DNA of 64,000 nt, from contig CAVQBL010000005.1 in NCBI GenBank assembly GCA_963710715.1, forward strand, positions 1 through 64,000, read 5' to 3'. Both the position numbers and the translations under genes were made by a program. The notes beneath the pieces were generated by a model that was given only the letters and a program-made list of their open reading frames with translations, did not search any database and was not told the origin of the DNA. Shown one piece after another: positions 36,995 through 45,542 of this stretch (positions are counted from its first letter, which is position 1; each line of letters opens with the position of its first letter). The DNA is from CAVQBL01 sp963710715 (GTDB lineage: Bacteria; Pseudomonadota; Gammaproteobacteria; DSM-16500).

Positions 36995-37361
36995 AAAAAA
37001 TAGTGGCAATCAAGCAGAGCAAAAAGCATGTGATTTTTTACAAACTAAAGGATTGCAATTAGTAACACGTAATTATCGCAGCCCCTATGGTGAAATTGAT
37101 TTAATTATGCGAGACAGTAACGATGTCGTGTTTATTGAAGTGCGTAGCCGCAAGCAATCGCGTTATGGCAGCTCAATAGAAAGCGTAGATACACAAAAGC
37201 AAAATAAATTAATAAAAACCGCAATCCATTATTTACAAGCACAACGATTATTAGACAAAGTAGACTGTCGGTTTGATATTATTGGCATAGAACATACAGA
37301 AACAAAACCAACGATAGAATGGATTAAAGATGCTTTTTCAACAGAAATTTTTTTGCCATGA
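36978..37361 (+). CDS. yraN: UPF0102 endonuclease-like protein YraN
   Basis: This 127-residue UPF0102 protein has a predicted Holliday-junction-resolvase/endonuclease fold. The signature is complete: AEQKACDFLQTKGLQLVTRN, YGEIDLIMRD and VFIEVRSRKQSRYGS (E-D-ExR nuclease residues). It overlaps lpoA and diaA, exactly as in the yraM-yraN-yraO operon. The biological role of the family is not settled. Confidence 0.92.
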   Translation: MLDIHKKNSGNQAEQKACDFLQTKGLQLVTRNYRSPYGEIDLIMRDSNDVVFIEVRSRKQSRYGSSIESVDTQKQNKLIKTAIHYLQAQRLLDKVDCRFDIIGIEHTETKPTIEWIKDAFSTEIFLP

Positions 37362-37960
37362 ATAACACACTCGAGCGTATTAAATATCATTTTAGCGAAA
37401 GCATACAAACCAAAATTAATTCTGCCGATACGCTGCTTGAAACCATTGTTTCTGCCGGTGAGAAAATCGTGCAATGCTTGCTGGATGGCAATAAATTGCT
37501 AAGTTGCGGTAGCGGTAACTCCGCTTGCGATGCGCTACTCTTTTGTTCGAAAATGTTAAATTGTTTTAAATACGAGCGCCCCAGCTTACCTGCCATTGCT
37601 TTAAATTCAGATATTGCTACATTAAGTTCTATTGTTGATGACTCACATTACAGTGATATCTTTGCTAAACAATTACGTGCGCTTGGGCAACCCGGGGATA
37701 TTTTACTTGCTATTTCTACCAATACCCACTCAACCAATATACTCAATGCCATTAAAGCAGCGCATGATAAAAAAATCCCTGTGATTGCACTAACAGGTGG
37801 GGATGGTGGTAAAATAGCGCATCTATTACAAGAACAGGATATCGAAATACGCGTTCCAGCAGATGAAGCAGCACGCATTCAAGAGACACATCTACTCATT
37901 ATTCACTGTCTATGCGACTGCATAGATTATCACTTATTTGGAGAGGAGTCCGTCCCATGA
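37358..37960 (+). CDS. diaA: SIS-domain DnaA-initiator-associating protein DiaA (GmhA-like)
   Basis: This is a 200-residue SIS-domain protein. It has GNKLLSCGSGNSACDALLFC (sugar-phosphate loop), LALSTNTHSTNI-type loop (AISTNTHSTN) and VIALTGGDGGKIAHLL. The family includes phosphoheptose isomerase GmhA. Position between yraN and dolP supports DiaA, which promotes DnaA assembly at oriC. It overlaps both neighbours by 4 nt. Confidence 0.85.
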   Translation: MNNTLERIKYHFSESIQTKINSADTLLETIVSAGEKIVQCLLDGNKLLSCGSGNSACDALLFCSKMLNCFKYERPSLPAIALNSDIATLSSIVDDSHYSDIFAKQLRALGQPGDILLAISTNTHSTNILNAIKAAHDKKIPVIALTGGDGGKIAHLLQEQDIEIRVPADEAARIQETHLLIIHCLCDCIDYHLFGEESVP

Positions 37961-38526
37961 AAAAATTAATAATTATTTTAGCTCTTAGCTTATCCTTACA
38001 AGGTTGTATATTTATTGCGGGTGCTGCCGCGGGAGCAGCAGGTGTCGCTATTGTGTATGATCACCGCACCATTGAAAAAATTACGAAAGACAGACATATT
38101 GCCGCGAGAGCTGCAGAAAAAATTAATGCGACCCCAGACCTAAAAGAACATTCACACATTGAAGTAACTTGCTTTAATCAAGCCATCTTGCTGACCGGTG
38201 AGGCGACAACAGCTGCCTATCGACAACAAGCACAAGACCTTGTGAACACCATCCCAGGAGTGCAACGCATTTATAATCAAATCGACATCAAACGCCCCTC
38301 TTCTTCTTTCTCACGCGCGGGCGATTCTTGGATAACCGCTAAAATTAAAACGCAAATGCTGGCAACTAAAGGCTTAAAATCAGGCAGCATAAAAGTCATC
38401 ACTGAAAGTGGTACGGTTTATTTAATGGGTGTTGTGACGCATGAACAAGCTGATATTGCTGCCCATATCGCTCGCCAAGTGTCCGGGGTACAAAGAGTAG
38501 TGAAAATCTTTCGATATACGGACTAA
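37957..38526 (+). CDS. dolP: BON-domain outer-membrane lipoprotein DolP (YraP)
   Basis: The lipoprotein signal (MKKLIIILALSLSLQGC) has lipobox LQGC with Cys near residue 17. Two BON domains follow: about residues 45-115 (HSHIEVTCFNQAILLTGE) and 120-185 (LKSGSIKVITESGTVYLMG). DolP maintains outer-membrane integrity. ATG 37957 has GAGAGGAG upstream and overlaps the diaA stop as ATGA; the longer frame from 37912 lies inside diaA and is rejected. It completes the rsmI/lpoA-yraN-diaA-dolP synteny. Confidence 0.92.
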   Translation: MKKLIIILALSLSLQGCIFIAGAAAGAAGVAIVYDHRTIEKITKDRHIAARAAEKINATPDLKEHSHIEVTCFNQAILLTGEATTAAYRQQAQDLVNTIPGVQRIYNQIDIKRPSSSFSRAGDSWITAKIKTQMLATKGLKSGSIKVITESGTVYLMGVVTHEQADIAAHIARQVSGVQRVVKIFRYTD

Positions 38527-38564
38527 GCAAGGTTGATGTAGCCTACTAAAACGGAATCCTATTT

Positions 38565-40547
38565 ATGCCTAAGCGAAAAAATAATCTCCATAAAGGCCCT
38601 AACAAAGATAAAGTCATTGCGAAATTACGCGCAGAGATTGTCATGCTTAAAAACATTATTCATCTCATGCCAGGTAATCTTTATTGGAAAAATACTAAAA
38701 ATATTTACTTAGGCTGTAATAACAATATGGCAAAAATTTTGAACTTCAAATCACCCGATGAAATTATAGGCTTAGATACATTACAAGCTGCGGGTGAAAA
38801 ATTAGGGGAATATATCACTAAAAATGATAACGAAGTCATGGCGAGTAAAAAAGAATTGCATTTAGAAGAGCCTGGATTTGATTCCACTGCCTATATAACA
38901 TTAAAAGCACCCTTATTTAATCGACAAAGAAAAGTGACTGGCTTAGTCGGTATTTCCTTAGATATAACAGATCGCAAAAGAGCAGAAGAAAAACTTAAAA
39001 TTGCAAAACGTAAAGCAGAAGTCGCCAATAAAGCTAAGTCACGATTCTTAGCTATGATGACGCATGAGTTGCGCACCCCACTCACAAGCATTCTTGGATT
39101 TGCAAATTTTTTAGAGCGGGAACAATTAACTTTAGAGAAAGAAAAAGAATATCTCAAGCATATTGTACAATCGGGTTCTTATTTGCTTTCACTCATTAAT
39201 AATTTGTTGGACTACAGTCGCTTAGAAAATAATAAATTAGAAATAACCTTTTTTCCTCTTAACTTAAAAAAACTCTCTGAAAATACTATCCATATGTTAA
39301 CGGGCACAGCTAAATCAAAAAATATAGCTTTGTTATTTGATTATGACCCAAGTCTGCCGGAATACCTTATTGGTGATGATAGGGCTTTGCAACAAATCCT
39401 GATTAATTTTATTGGGAACGCTATAAAGTTCACTGAAAAAGGTCATGTTGCCCTGAAAATAAAATGCCTGAATACCACACATGCAGCTGTAGAGCTACAA
39501 ATCGCAATAGAAGATACCGGCATTGGGATTCCACTTCAAGAACAGAAATCCATTTTCAATCGCTTTTATCAAACAGGAAGTATTTATACACGTAAAAGAA
39601 GTTTAGTAGGTACGGGCCTAGGACTTGCCATCGTTAAAAAGCTCGCTCAACTCATGAAAGCCAAAATAAAAGTAAAAAGCAAGCCCAATCATGGATCAAC
39701 TTTTTATTTCACGGTCACACTGCAGAAAGTAGCGGTAGAAAATTCACACTGGTTACCGTATGCGGCTACCGTCAAAATTTTAGTTATTAAAGACCACCGC
39801 GATATAAAAGAAAGCGACTTTAGAAAAGCTCTCGTTGATACCAATTATAGCCTGGTCTCAAGCAATAAAGCTGTCAGTTTATTATCACGAGTTAACAATC
39901 CAACTTATGATATTATTATCATTGCTACTGATACACGTCGACCCGCCTCTGAAAAACTACTCCAATTAATTAAGCCTCAACAGGAGCATCACAAATGCTT
40001 ACTGATCCTGTTGGAGAAAAATGTCTCTTCACAAAATCAGAACAATCAGTCCTATGACGCTATTTTCACTGCAAGCGATTTAGAACCACTTATATTTCAA
40101 GAAAAACTGAAGTCAGCTTGGGAAAATTGGCAACAAAAATTAAAAATGCCTAAAATTGAAGTAAATCAGTCCAATAAACCACATATCCTGCTGATTGAAG
40201 ATGACTTACTCATACAAATCATTCACAAAAAAATGTTGCAAGACTTAGGTTGCGTAGTAGACATAGCAGAATCTGCTCACAAAGCACTCGCCATGTTAGA
40301 AAGACACTACGATATGCTGTTTGTTGATATTGGCCTACCTGATATGAGTGGTTTCGATTTAATTAAAGTGATTAGAAAAGAAATAAGCAACAAAATTCCT
40401 GTCATTGCCTTAACTGGATTTTCTGAGGAAAAAGAACTCAAGCGCTGCTTAGCTGCAGGCGCAGCTGAAGTAGCTACTAAACCTATCTCTAGTGCTGAGC
40501 TTGGAAGGATATTGTCTCAGTACATTAGCCATGCAACAACAAGCTAA
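38565..40547 (+). CDS. Hybrid PAS sensor histidine kinase with C-terminal receiver
   Basis: This is a 660-residue cytoplasmic hybrid kinase with no membrane segment. Domains in order: N-terminal coiled coil and PAS (about 35-140); HisKA with MMTHELRTPLTSILGF (His167); HATPase with NFIGNAIKFTEKGHV, DTGIGIP and GTGLGLAIVKKL. Next comes a degenerate receiver-like domain (about 405-520) lacking the phospho-Asp. Last is a true receiver (HILLIEDDLLI…FVDIGLPDMSG, Asp588, then Thr and Lys). The logic resembles ArcB/BarA-type phosphorelays, but no Hpt domain is present, so a separate Hpt or regulator is needed. The stimulus is unknown. It begins 38 nt after dolP. Confidence 0.9.
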   Translation: MPKRKNNLHKGPNKDKVIAKLRAEIVMLKNIIHLMPGNLYWKNTKNIYLGCNNNMAKILNFKSPDEIIGLDTLQAAGEKLGEYITKNDNEVMASKKELHLEEPGFDSTAYITLKAPLFNRQRKVTGLVGISLDITDRKRAEEKLKIAKRKAEVANKAKSRFLAMMTHELRTPLTSILGFANFLEREQLTLEKEKEYLKHIVQSGSYLLSLINNLLDYSRLENNKLEITFFPLNLKKLSENTIHMLTGTAKSKNIALLFDYDPSLPEYLIGDDRALQQILINFIGNAIKFTEKGHVALKIKCLNTTHAAVELQIAIEDTGIGIPLQEQKSIFNRFYQTGSIYTRKRSLVGTGLGLAIVKKLAQLMKAKIKVKSKPNHGSTFYFTVTLQKVAVENSHWLPYAATVKILVIKDHRDIKESDFRKALVDTNYSLVSSNKAVSLLSRVNNPTYDIIIIATDTRRPASEKLLQLIKPQQEHHKCLLILLEKNVSSQNQNNQSYDAIFTASDLEPLIFQEKLKSAWENWQQKLKMPKIEVNQSNKPHILLIEDDLLIQIIHKKMLQDLGCVVDIAESAHKALAMLERHYDMLFVDIGLPDMSGFDLIKVIRKEISNKIPVIALTGFSEEKELKRCLAAGAAEVATKPISSAELGRILSQYISHATTS

Positions 40548-40572
40548 AGTTTTTTAAATCTTCTTTACAAGC

Positions 40573-42606
40573 TCAGAACGCATAAACTGGTGGCGATTGC
40601 TGCGTCTCCCTATCCCTATCCTGTTGCAATCCATCATCATCAACTTGGTAACCTTTACCAGATTTGCTCTTGCTACTCTCTTGACTACAACTGTTTTGCC
40701 CTTGATTCCTGTCCCGGAGCGGTATGTCTAGCGAAGGATACATAAGCGCCGGGTTGTGCGTATCCATATGTTGTGCTTGTGCCACAGCCGAAGTAGGCCG
40801 CTGCTTAGAAGAATTAGCATACTCTTTTTTATCTTTACCTGCATTCAACCTGTTTACAAAATCAGCAGCCTCTATTCCATTGGGAAACTGCACTGTCATA
40901 GGCCCACGTGCCGTTGGCACCACCGCGGTCACGAAATCGTTCTTCTCATCACGGAACGTTTCAGTATTAGAGCGGTGCTTATTAGAAGCTGGCCTACTAG
41001 CACTAGCTTGAACTAAATTAGGCGCTCCTCCTAAAAGCCCTCCTTTTAAAAGATGAGCTGTTGTTGTACGAGCAGTAGTCGTCTTGGCCTCCTCGGCGAC
41101 TCCATTAGAGGCTAGAGAAGTTGTGTTTTTAGTTGTGTTGTTAGCAGTGGCAGTATTTGCAAGAGGAGCAACAGCCGCTTCCTTAGCTTTCTTAAATTGG
41201 TCAAGCTTAAGCGAGGTCTGCCTTATTATCTCATTTCTTATCTCTTCCGCCATTAGAGATGTTAGATAAGGACCATATTCTGGTGTACCTATATGCTCAT
41301 CAAGGCATTTCTCAACTGATGCATATTTCTGTTTTAATGATGCTAATTCCTCTGGTTCAAGAAGCAAGTCTTTAAGACCATAAAAATTAAATCCTAGTGG
41401 CAAAGGCTTACCATCAGAGGATATCAACGCATCTAGGTCAATACGAATATTCTTTCTATATTTTTGAAATTCCTTTTTTTCAAGTAATTCTGCCAGGTCT
41501 TTGAACCATTTTTGTAAAAAATCTTCCTTTGTCTTACCAATATTGGGATCAAGAAAGTTATCGTATCTTGCTGGACAAAGCACTACAATGCGATTATCGC
41601 TTTCAGCATGAACAAAATTAGGAAGAGCGTCTTGTAATGCTTCTATTGGTATTTTTGGCAAATGCTTTGGTACTTTCTCTTTACCTAAGCAAAGGATAGC
41701 AAAAACAGGAATACTTTCGTCTCTGTTTTTTACTTGCTTACTATGTGTGCTTTGTATCACCTTACCATTACATCGAATTCCCTTTATTTGATTATCTTCC
41801 ATTTGGTCTAGAAGTCTTTTTAAAAACCCATGTAAGACATTATTATGATAAACAATACGATCTTGCGGAAGATTTGAACCAGCTATCCAAGAATTTTCTC
41901 CAGATAAAGCCGCTAGAATACGACAGAAAATAAAATAATATATTGAATCACCAAAGATATGATCAATTGATACCCTCACTGCCTTTTGAAGGGAAAAATC
42001 GCATTTGTAGTCTTCTAATTCTTTTTGATTTCTTAAAATTTTAAGATCTTTACTAAACTCTTCGAGAAGAATGCCATATAATGCATCCTTATAGGACTTA
42101 TCCCCAGGTTTCTTTTGCAACGAAGCATATGTTTTCTGCGAGGATTTGTGGCCATTGCCCACCCCTACACTATTAAATGCAGATTTTACACCATTTTTTC
42201 CATTAGTTTTCTCTTCGCTGTTTTGTTCCGGCGAAATAGGAGGTAACGGGTCAAATTCGTTCCGCAGAGGTCTGTAGCGATTGCCCTCTTGTACACTATT
42301 AGATGCAGATTTTATTCTGTCTTTTTTTCTCTTGGATTGATTTTCTTTCAATGGGCTGTCTTGTGCCGGCGAAGAAGATAGTGTAGTAGGTAATGATTTC
42401 ACTCTTCTTTTGTTAGGCGATGATGCACTAGAAGGTGATGATTCACTTGAATTCGCTTTTTCTCTTCCTGTAATTATCGGTTTCGACACAGGACGACGAC
42501 CTATATCTGAAGTAGAAGCTGTTCGCCGCAGTGATGGAATATCCTTTGGTTGAGTAGGAGTAGGACTATTGTTAGGACTATTGTTAGGACTAAACATTCT
42601 CGCCAT
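40573..42606 (-). CDS. Large unknown protein with disordered ends (effector-like)
   Basis: This 677-residue protein has no signal peptide or membrane segment. The first 160 residues are low-complexity (SPNNSPNNSPTPTQP, Ser/Pro/Lys rich) with an imperfect internal repeat (KSASNSVQEGNRYRPL versus KSAFNSVGVGNGHKSS). A globular helical core spans about 165-480 (including LLEEFSKDLKILRNQKEL and PKIPIEALQDALPNF). The C-terminal 180 residues are again Thr/Asn/Ala/Gln-rich. No known domain recognised. A cytosolic, modular, low-complexity protein in this lineage fits a type IV (Dot/Icm) effector, but no Dot/Icm gene is in the window, so that is inference. Confidence 0.65.
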   Translation of the reverse strand: MARMFSPNNSPNNSPTPTQPKDIPSLRRTASTSDIGRRPVSKPIITGREKANSSESSPSSASSPNKRRVKSLPTTLSSSPAQDSPLKENQSKRKKDRIKSASNSVQEGNRYRPLRNEFDPLPPISPEQNSEEKTNGKNGVKSAFNSVGVGNGHKSSQKTYASLQKKPGDKSYKDALYGILLEEFSKDLKILRNQKELEDYKCDFSLQKAVRVSIDHIFGDSIYYFIFCRILAALSGENSWIAGSNLPQDRIVYHNNVLHGFLKRLLDQMEDNQIKGIRCNGKVIQSTHSKQVKNRDESIPVFAILCLGKEKVPKHLPKIPIEALQDALPNFVHAESDNRIVVLCPARYDNFLDPNIGKTKEDFLQKWFKDLAELLEKKEFQKYRKNIRIDLDALISSDGKPLPLGFNFYGLKDLLLEPEELASLKQKYASVEKCLDEHIGTPEYGPYLTSLMAEEIRNEIIRQTSLKLDQFKKAKEAAVAPLANTATANNTTKNTTSLASNGVAEEAKTTTARTTTAHLLKGGLLGGAPNLVQASASRPASNKHRSNTETFRDEKNDFVTAVVPTARGPMTVQFPNGIEAADFVNRLNAGKDKKEYANSSKQRPTSAVAQAQHMDTHNPALMYPSLDIPLRDRNQGQNSCSQESSKSKSGKGYQVDDDGLQQDRDRETQQSPPVYAF

Positions 42607-42960
42607 CCTCTATAGCACAGTTTTTTTATTCACCAGTGAAACTTTCTTATATTTTCTGCGGTTGATAACAAACCTTCCGGAGATAGTATACCGAAAGGGC
42701 ATTTATTTTGTAAGTATTTTCTGATTCTTTTTGTCAGTAAAATGCCGGCAGCTAATAAAAATTACAAAAAAAGACTGCTTGCACTACAATTAAATTCGAA
42801 TGAAATACACCTGTTTATAAACTTTGGGGAAGTCTACTATGACAATCCACTAACTTCAAGTGCTATATACTCTTTTTCTCAATTTTCTTCATGGCAAAGA
42901 ACATTATTATTCAATTATCTATGGTTATGGATAAATAATGATCAGAGCTTGAGCTGCTGC
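42607..42960. other. Intergenic region between the effector-like gene and sspB
   Basis: No well-supported gene is seen. A 78-codon frame at 42742-42978 lacks a Shine-Dalgarno and runs into the 3' end of sspB on the other strand, so it is not called. The stretch probably holds the promoter of the 40573-42606 gene; no consensus pair stands out. Confidence 0.3.
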
Positions 42961-43383
42961 CTAATCCACCAACTTTAAATGCGGCACGCTCTTTCTCTCT
43001 TTTGCATTAACAACCACTTCTGCTGACTCAGCGAGAGATGCATCGGTTGCCCATTCTGTCCCCCCTTCTTCAGCATCTTCAAAATCAAAAAACATGCCTT
43101 GTCCATTTTCGTGCGCATAAACTGACAATACTGCTTTAGTGGGCGCTGAAATGATATGCACAACCCCAGAAAAAGACGCTTTAAATTCAAGCAAATCATT
43201 ACCCACTTTCAGGTCACGAATAGCTTGGGGTGCAATGTTTAAAGTGATTTGACCATTTTCAACGTACTGTTGTGGAACGTTACAGCGCGGAAAAGTCACA
43301 TCTAAAACGAGATAAGGTGTGCAACCACTATCTACAATCCATTCATAAAATGCACGAACCAAATAAGGCTTGTTTGATATCAT
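42961..43383 (-). CDS. sspB: ClpXP adaptor protein SspB
   Basis: SspB delivers ssrA-tagged and other substrates to ClpXP. The core (PYLVRAFYEWIVDSGCTPYL, then LNIAPQAIRDLKVGN and VYAHENGQGMFF) is typical. An acidic linker follows, and the C-terminal XB motif (VPHLKLVD) binds ClpX. I use ATG 43383, preceded by AGAGGA; the longer frame reads into a repeat element. It follows sspA with a repeat between, as in the E. coli rplM-rpsI-sspA-sspB order. Confidence 0.93.
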   Translation of the reverse strand: MISNKPYLVRAFYEWIVDSGCTPYLVLDVTFPRCNVPQQYVENGQITLNIAPQAIRDLKVGNDLLEFKASFSGVVHIISAPTKAVLSVYAHENGQGMFFDFEDAEEGGTEWATDASLAESAEVVVNAKERKSVPHLKLVD

Positions 43384-43410
43384 ATCATCCTCTTCTCTTT
43401 GTAAAGAACT

Positions 43411-43526
43411 CGTCATTGCGAGCTCACGCCTTAGCCCTTTATGTGAGGCGTGGCAATCCAGAATGGTGATAAATTGTAGGTACTCTGGATTGCTTCGTCG
43501 CGAAGAGCACGCTCCTCGCAATGACG
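43411..43526. repeat. REP/MITE-like palindromic repeat, full copy
   Basis: A 116-bp copy starts CGTCATTGCGAGCTCACGCC and ends CTCCTCGCAATGACG. It fills the sspA-sspB gap. The left half is the inverse of the 15443-15509 copy, including the AATGGTGAT segment. Confidence 0.92.
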
Positions 43527-43536
43527 GCGTGAATAG

Positions 43537-44187
43537 TTAAGCAGTCTCCGCTTTAGCCAATTTTCTTAAATCTTGTTCCGCTTCCGTTAAGCTTGCTTGA
43601 AAAGCATCACGAGAAAAAACACGCTCTGAATACTTTATAATAGATTTGGCTTCGGCAGGCAATGTAATACCCCAAGCAGGCAAGCGCCACAAAATCGGAG
43701 CAATGCAGCAATCCACCAAAGTAAAATCTTCGTTAAGGAAAAAAGGCATACTTGAAAATACAGGAGCAAGTTTAATAAGGTAATTACGTAATTCTTTGCA
43801 TGCTGCTTGCGATTCCGCTACCTTGCCTTTTTCAATCTTACGGATTAAATCACCCCATTCACGATCAACGCGATGAATCATTAAGCGTGTCTTAGCACGC
43901 GCAACGGGATAAACCGGCATCAATGGAGGATGCGGAAAGCGTTCATCCAAATATTCCATAATGATATTGGCATCATACAATACCAATTCACGATCCACTA
44001 AAGTGGGCGCTGTACCATAAGGATTGAGCTCATATAAATCGAGCTTGTCTTTATCACTGGCATCGACATTAATTATTTCAGCGCTCACACCTTTTTCGGC
44101 AAGCACAATACGAACGCGATGGCTAAAAATATCCATTGACCCTGAATAAAAGGTCATAATTGAGCGCTTGTTAGCAACGATAGCCAT
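43537..44187 (-). CDS. sspA: Stringent starvation protein A (GST-fold, RNA polymerase-associated)
   Basis: SspA binds RNA polymerase and modulates promoters under starvation and acid stress; in several pathogens it controls virulence genes. The 216 residues show a thioredoxin-fold N-domain (TFYSGSMDIFSHRVRIVLAE, then NPYGTAPTLVDREL and YDANIIMEYLDERFPHPPLMP). A helical GST C-domain follows. It lies downstream of rplM-rpsI, with tRNA-Gln in between, which is unusual compared with E. coli. Confidence 0.93.
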   Translation of the reverse strand: MAIVANKRSIMTFYSGSMDIFSHRVRIVLAEKGVSAEIINVDASDKDKLDLYELNPYGTAPTLVDRELVLYDANIIMEYLDERFPHPPLMPVYPVARAKTRLMIHRVDREWGDLIRKIEKGKVAESQAACKELRNYLIKLAPVFSSMPFFLNEDFTLVDCCIAPILWRLPAWGITLPAEAKSIIKYSERVFSRDAFQASLTEAEQDLRKLAKAETA

Positions 44188-44230
44188 GATGATGTACTCC
44201 TCAACACAATAATTAAATTAATACATAAGC

Positions 44231-44304
44231 TGGTTGGGGGACTAGGATTCGAACCCAGGTTAACGGAGTCAGAGTCCGCTGTCCTACCACTAGACGATCC
44301 CCCA
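44231..44304 (-). tRNA. tRNA-Gln (anticodon CTG)
   Basis: The minus strand gives acceptor TGGGGGA/TCCCCCA, D arm TCGTCTAGTGGTAGGACA, anticodon loop CTCTGAC (anticodon CTG), T arm TGGGTTCGAATCCTA, discriminator A and an encoded CCA. A TATAAT box (complement 44325-44330) lies about 20 bp upstream. It interrupts the rpsI-sspA junction. Confidence 0.94.
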
Positions 44305-44378
44305 CCACTGCCCCTTGGCGAGGGATTATATCACAAATTTTGGAAGTGGTGTTGGCGGGGGGAAGAAAATGTGAGGTG

Positions 44379-44446
44379 AAAGGGGGCACGTCTCATCATT
44401 TAACAAGTAATTATTCAGTTGTTAAATGATGAGACGTGCCCCCTTT
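44379..44446. repeat. Perfect 28-bp palindrome with 12-nt loop
   Basis: The arms 44379-44406 (begins AAAGGGGGCACGTCTCATCA) and 44419-44446 are exact reverse complements. The outer tip GGGGCACGTCTCAT closely matches the ends of the MITE at 47532-47819 (GGGTCACRTCTCATG), so this looks like an end-to-end remnant of that family. It also lies 38 bp beyond the rpsI stop and may act as its terminator. Confidence 0.85.
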
Positions 44447-44484
44447 ATTTTTCACGGGCACGATATAGATAGGATGTAGTTTAA

Positions 44485-44913
44485 TTAACGTTTAGAGTAC
44501 TGCGTACCTTTACGCGCTTTCTTTAATCCCACTTTTTTACGCTCAACTTCTCGAGCATCACGTGTGAGAAAACCTGCTTTACGTAAGATTTTACGCAATG
44601 AAGATTCAGATGTTGAATCACCACCTGTTTCTTCTTCGTATTCTAATAAAGCACGTGAAATACCATGTCGAATAGCACCGGCTTGGCCGCTGATGCCGCC
44701 GCCTGCTACTGTGACTAAAATATCAAACTTCTCTTGAAGATTTGTTACTTCCAAGGGCTGGCGCACAATCATGCGCGCTGTTTTACGCCCAAAGTAATCT
44801 TCTAGGGTTTGCTCATTAATGGTGATATTACCTTTTCCGGGTCTTAAAAACACACGTGCTGTGGAAGTTTTACGACGACCGGTTCCATAATATTGTTTTG
44901 CTACTGCTGGCAT
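44485..44913 (-). CDS. rpsI: 30S ribosomal protein S9
   Basis: This 142-residue S9 has YYGTGRRKTSTARVFLRPG at the N-terminus, GGGISGQAGAIRHGISRALL in the middle and the diagnostic C-terminal KARKGTQYSKR tail, which reaches the P-site tRNA. It follows rplM by 6 nt in the standard operon. Confidence 0.97.
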   Translation of the reverse strand: MPAVAKQYYGTGRRKTSTARVFLRPGKGNITINEQTLEDYFGRKTARMIVRQPLEVTNLQEKFDILVTVAGGGISGQAGAIRHGISRALLEYEEETGGDSTSESSLRKILRKAGFLTRDAREVERKKVGLKKARKGTQYSKR

Positions 44914-44919
44914 AGAGTT

Positions 44920-45354
44920 TTATTCCGTAAGATCTAATAATTGGGGTTGTTGTGCTGTATGTGGGTGTTGTGACCCCGCATACACTTTTAATTTTTTATA
45001 CATAGCACGTCCTAAAATATTTTTAGGTAGCATGCCTTTTACTGCAATTTCAATGACACGTTCAGGCTTTTTAGCAATTAGCTTTTCAAACGTAATTTCT
45101 TTAATACCGCCTGGGTAACCTGAATGGCTGTGATAAATCTTATCTTTACGTTTATTACCTGTTACCTGCACCTGTTCCGCATTAATGACAACGATAAAGT
45201 CACCGGTATCAACATGCGGGGTATATTCTGGTTTATGCTTGCCGCGTAAACGTTTTGCAATTTGACTCGCTAACCTACCTAAGGTTTTTCCTGCAGCATC
45301 AACAACATACCAATTATGCTGTGCTGTTTCATTTGTCGCGTTATAAGTTTTCAT
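44920..45354 (-). CDS. rplM: 50S ribosomal protein L13
   Basis: The 144-residue L13 starts MKTYNATNETAQHNWYVVDA and contains LRGKHKPEYTPHVDTGDF and ERVIEIAVKGMLPKNILGRA, all diagnostic. I use ATG 45354, which matches the family N-terminus; an upstream in-frame start at 45420 would overlap the promoter. It is first in the rplM-rpsI operon. Duplicated leader sequences lie just upstream. Confidence 0.96.
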   Translation of the reverse strand: MKTYNATNETAQHNWYVVDAAGKTLGRLASQIAKRLRGKHKPEYTPHVDTGDFIVVINAEQVQVTGNKRKDKIYHSHSGYPGGIKEITFEKLIAKKPERVIEIAVKGMLPKNILGRAMYKKLKVYAGSQHPHTAQQPQLLDLTE

Positions 45355-45391
45355 CTGACACCAAACTCCACCCATGATCAAAAGATGGTGA

Positions 45392-45420
45392 ATTCTATAG
45401 TAATGGCTAAAAACAAGCAA
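45392..45420 (-). promoter_or_regulatory. Promoter of rplM-rpsI, with a duplicated -10/leader segment
   Basis: On the minus strand TTGCTT (complement 45415-45420), a 17-bp spacer and TAGAAT (complement 45392-45397) form a good promoter. The segment TAGAATTCACCATCTTTT recurs upstream as TAGGATTCACCGTCTTTT (complement 45435-45453), so the -10 and start of the leader are duplicated. Confidence 0.5.
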
Positions 45421-45542
45421 GCATGATTACATCTAAAAGACGGTGAATCCTATTACGGATCTACTGTGCTGAAACTAGGATTACTGTTCAATATTTGTTA
45501 CAATGACCAAAATCATTTACATACAATTCGAGGGGAAAAACA

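Noticed and set aside
42742..42978. 78-codon plus-strand frame between the effector-like gene and sspB
   Set aside because: No Shine-Dalgarno, overlaps the end of sspB, and the composition looks random.
43384..43521. Longer sspB start at 43521
   Set aside because: The extra residues are translated REP repeat sequence. ATG 43383 has a Shine-Dalgarno and matches the family N-terminus.
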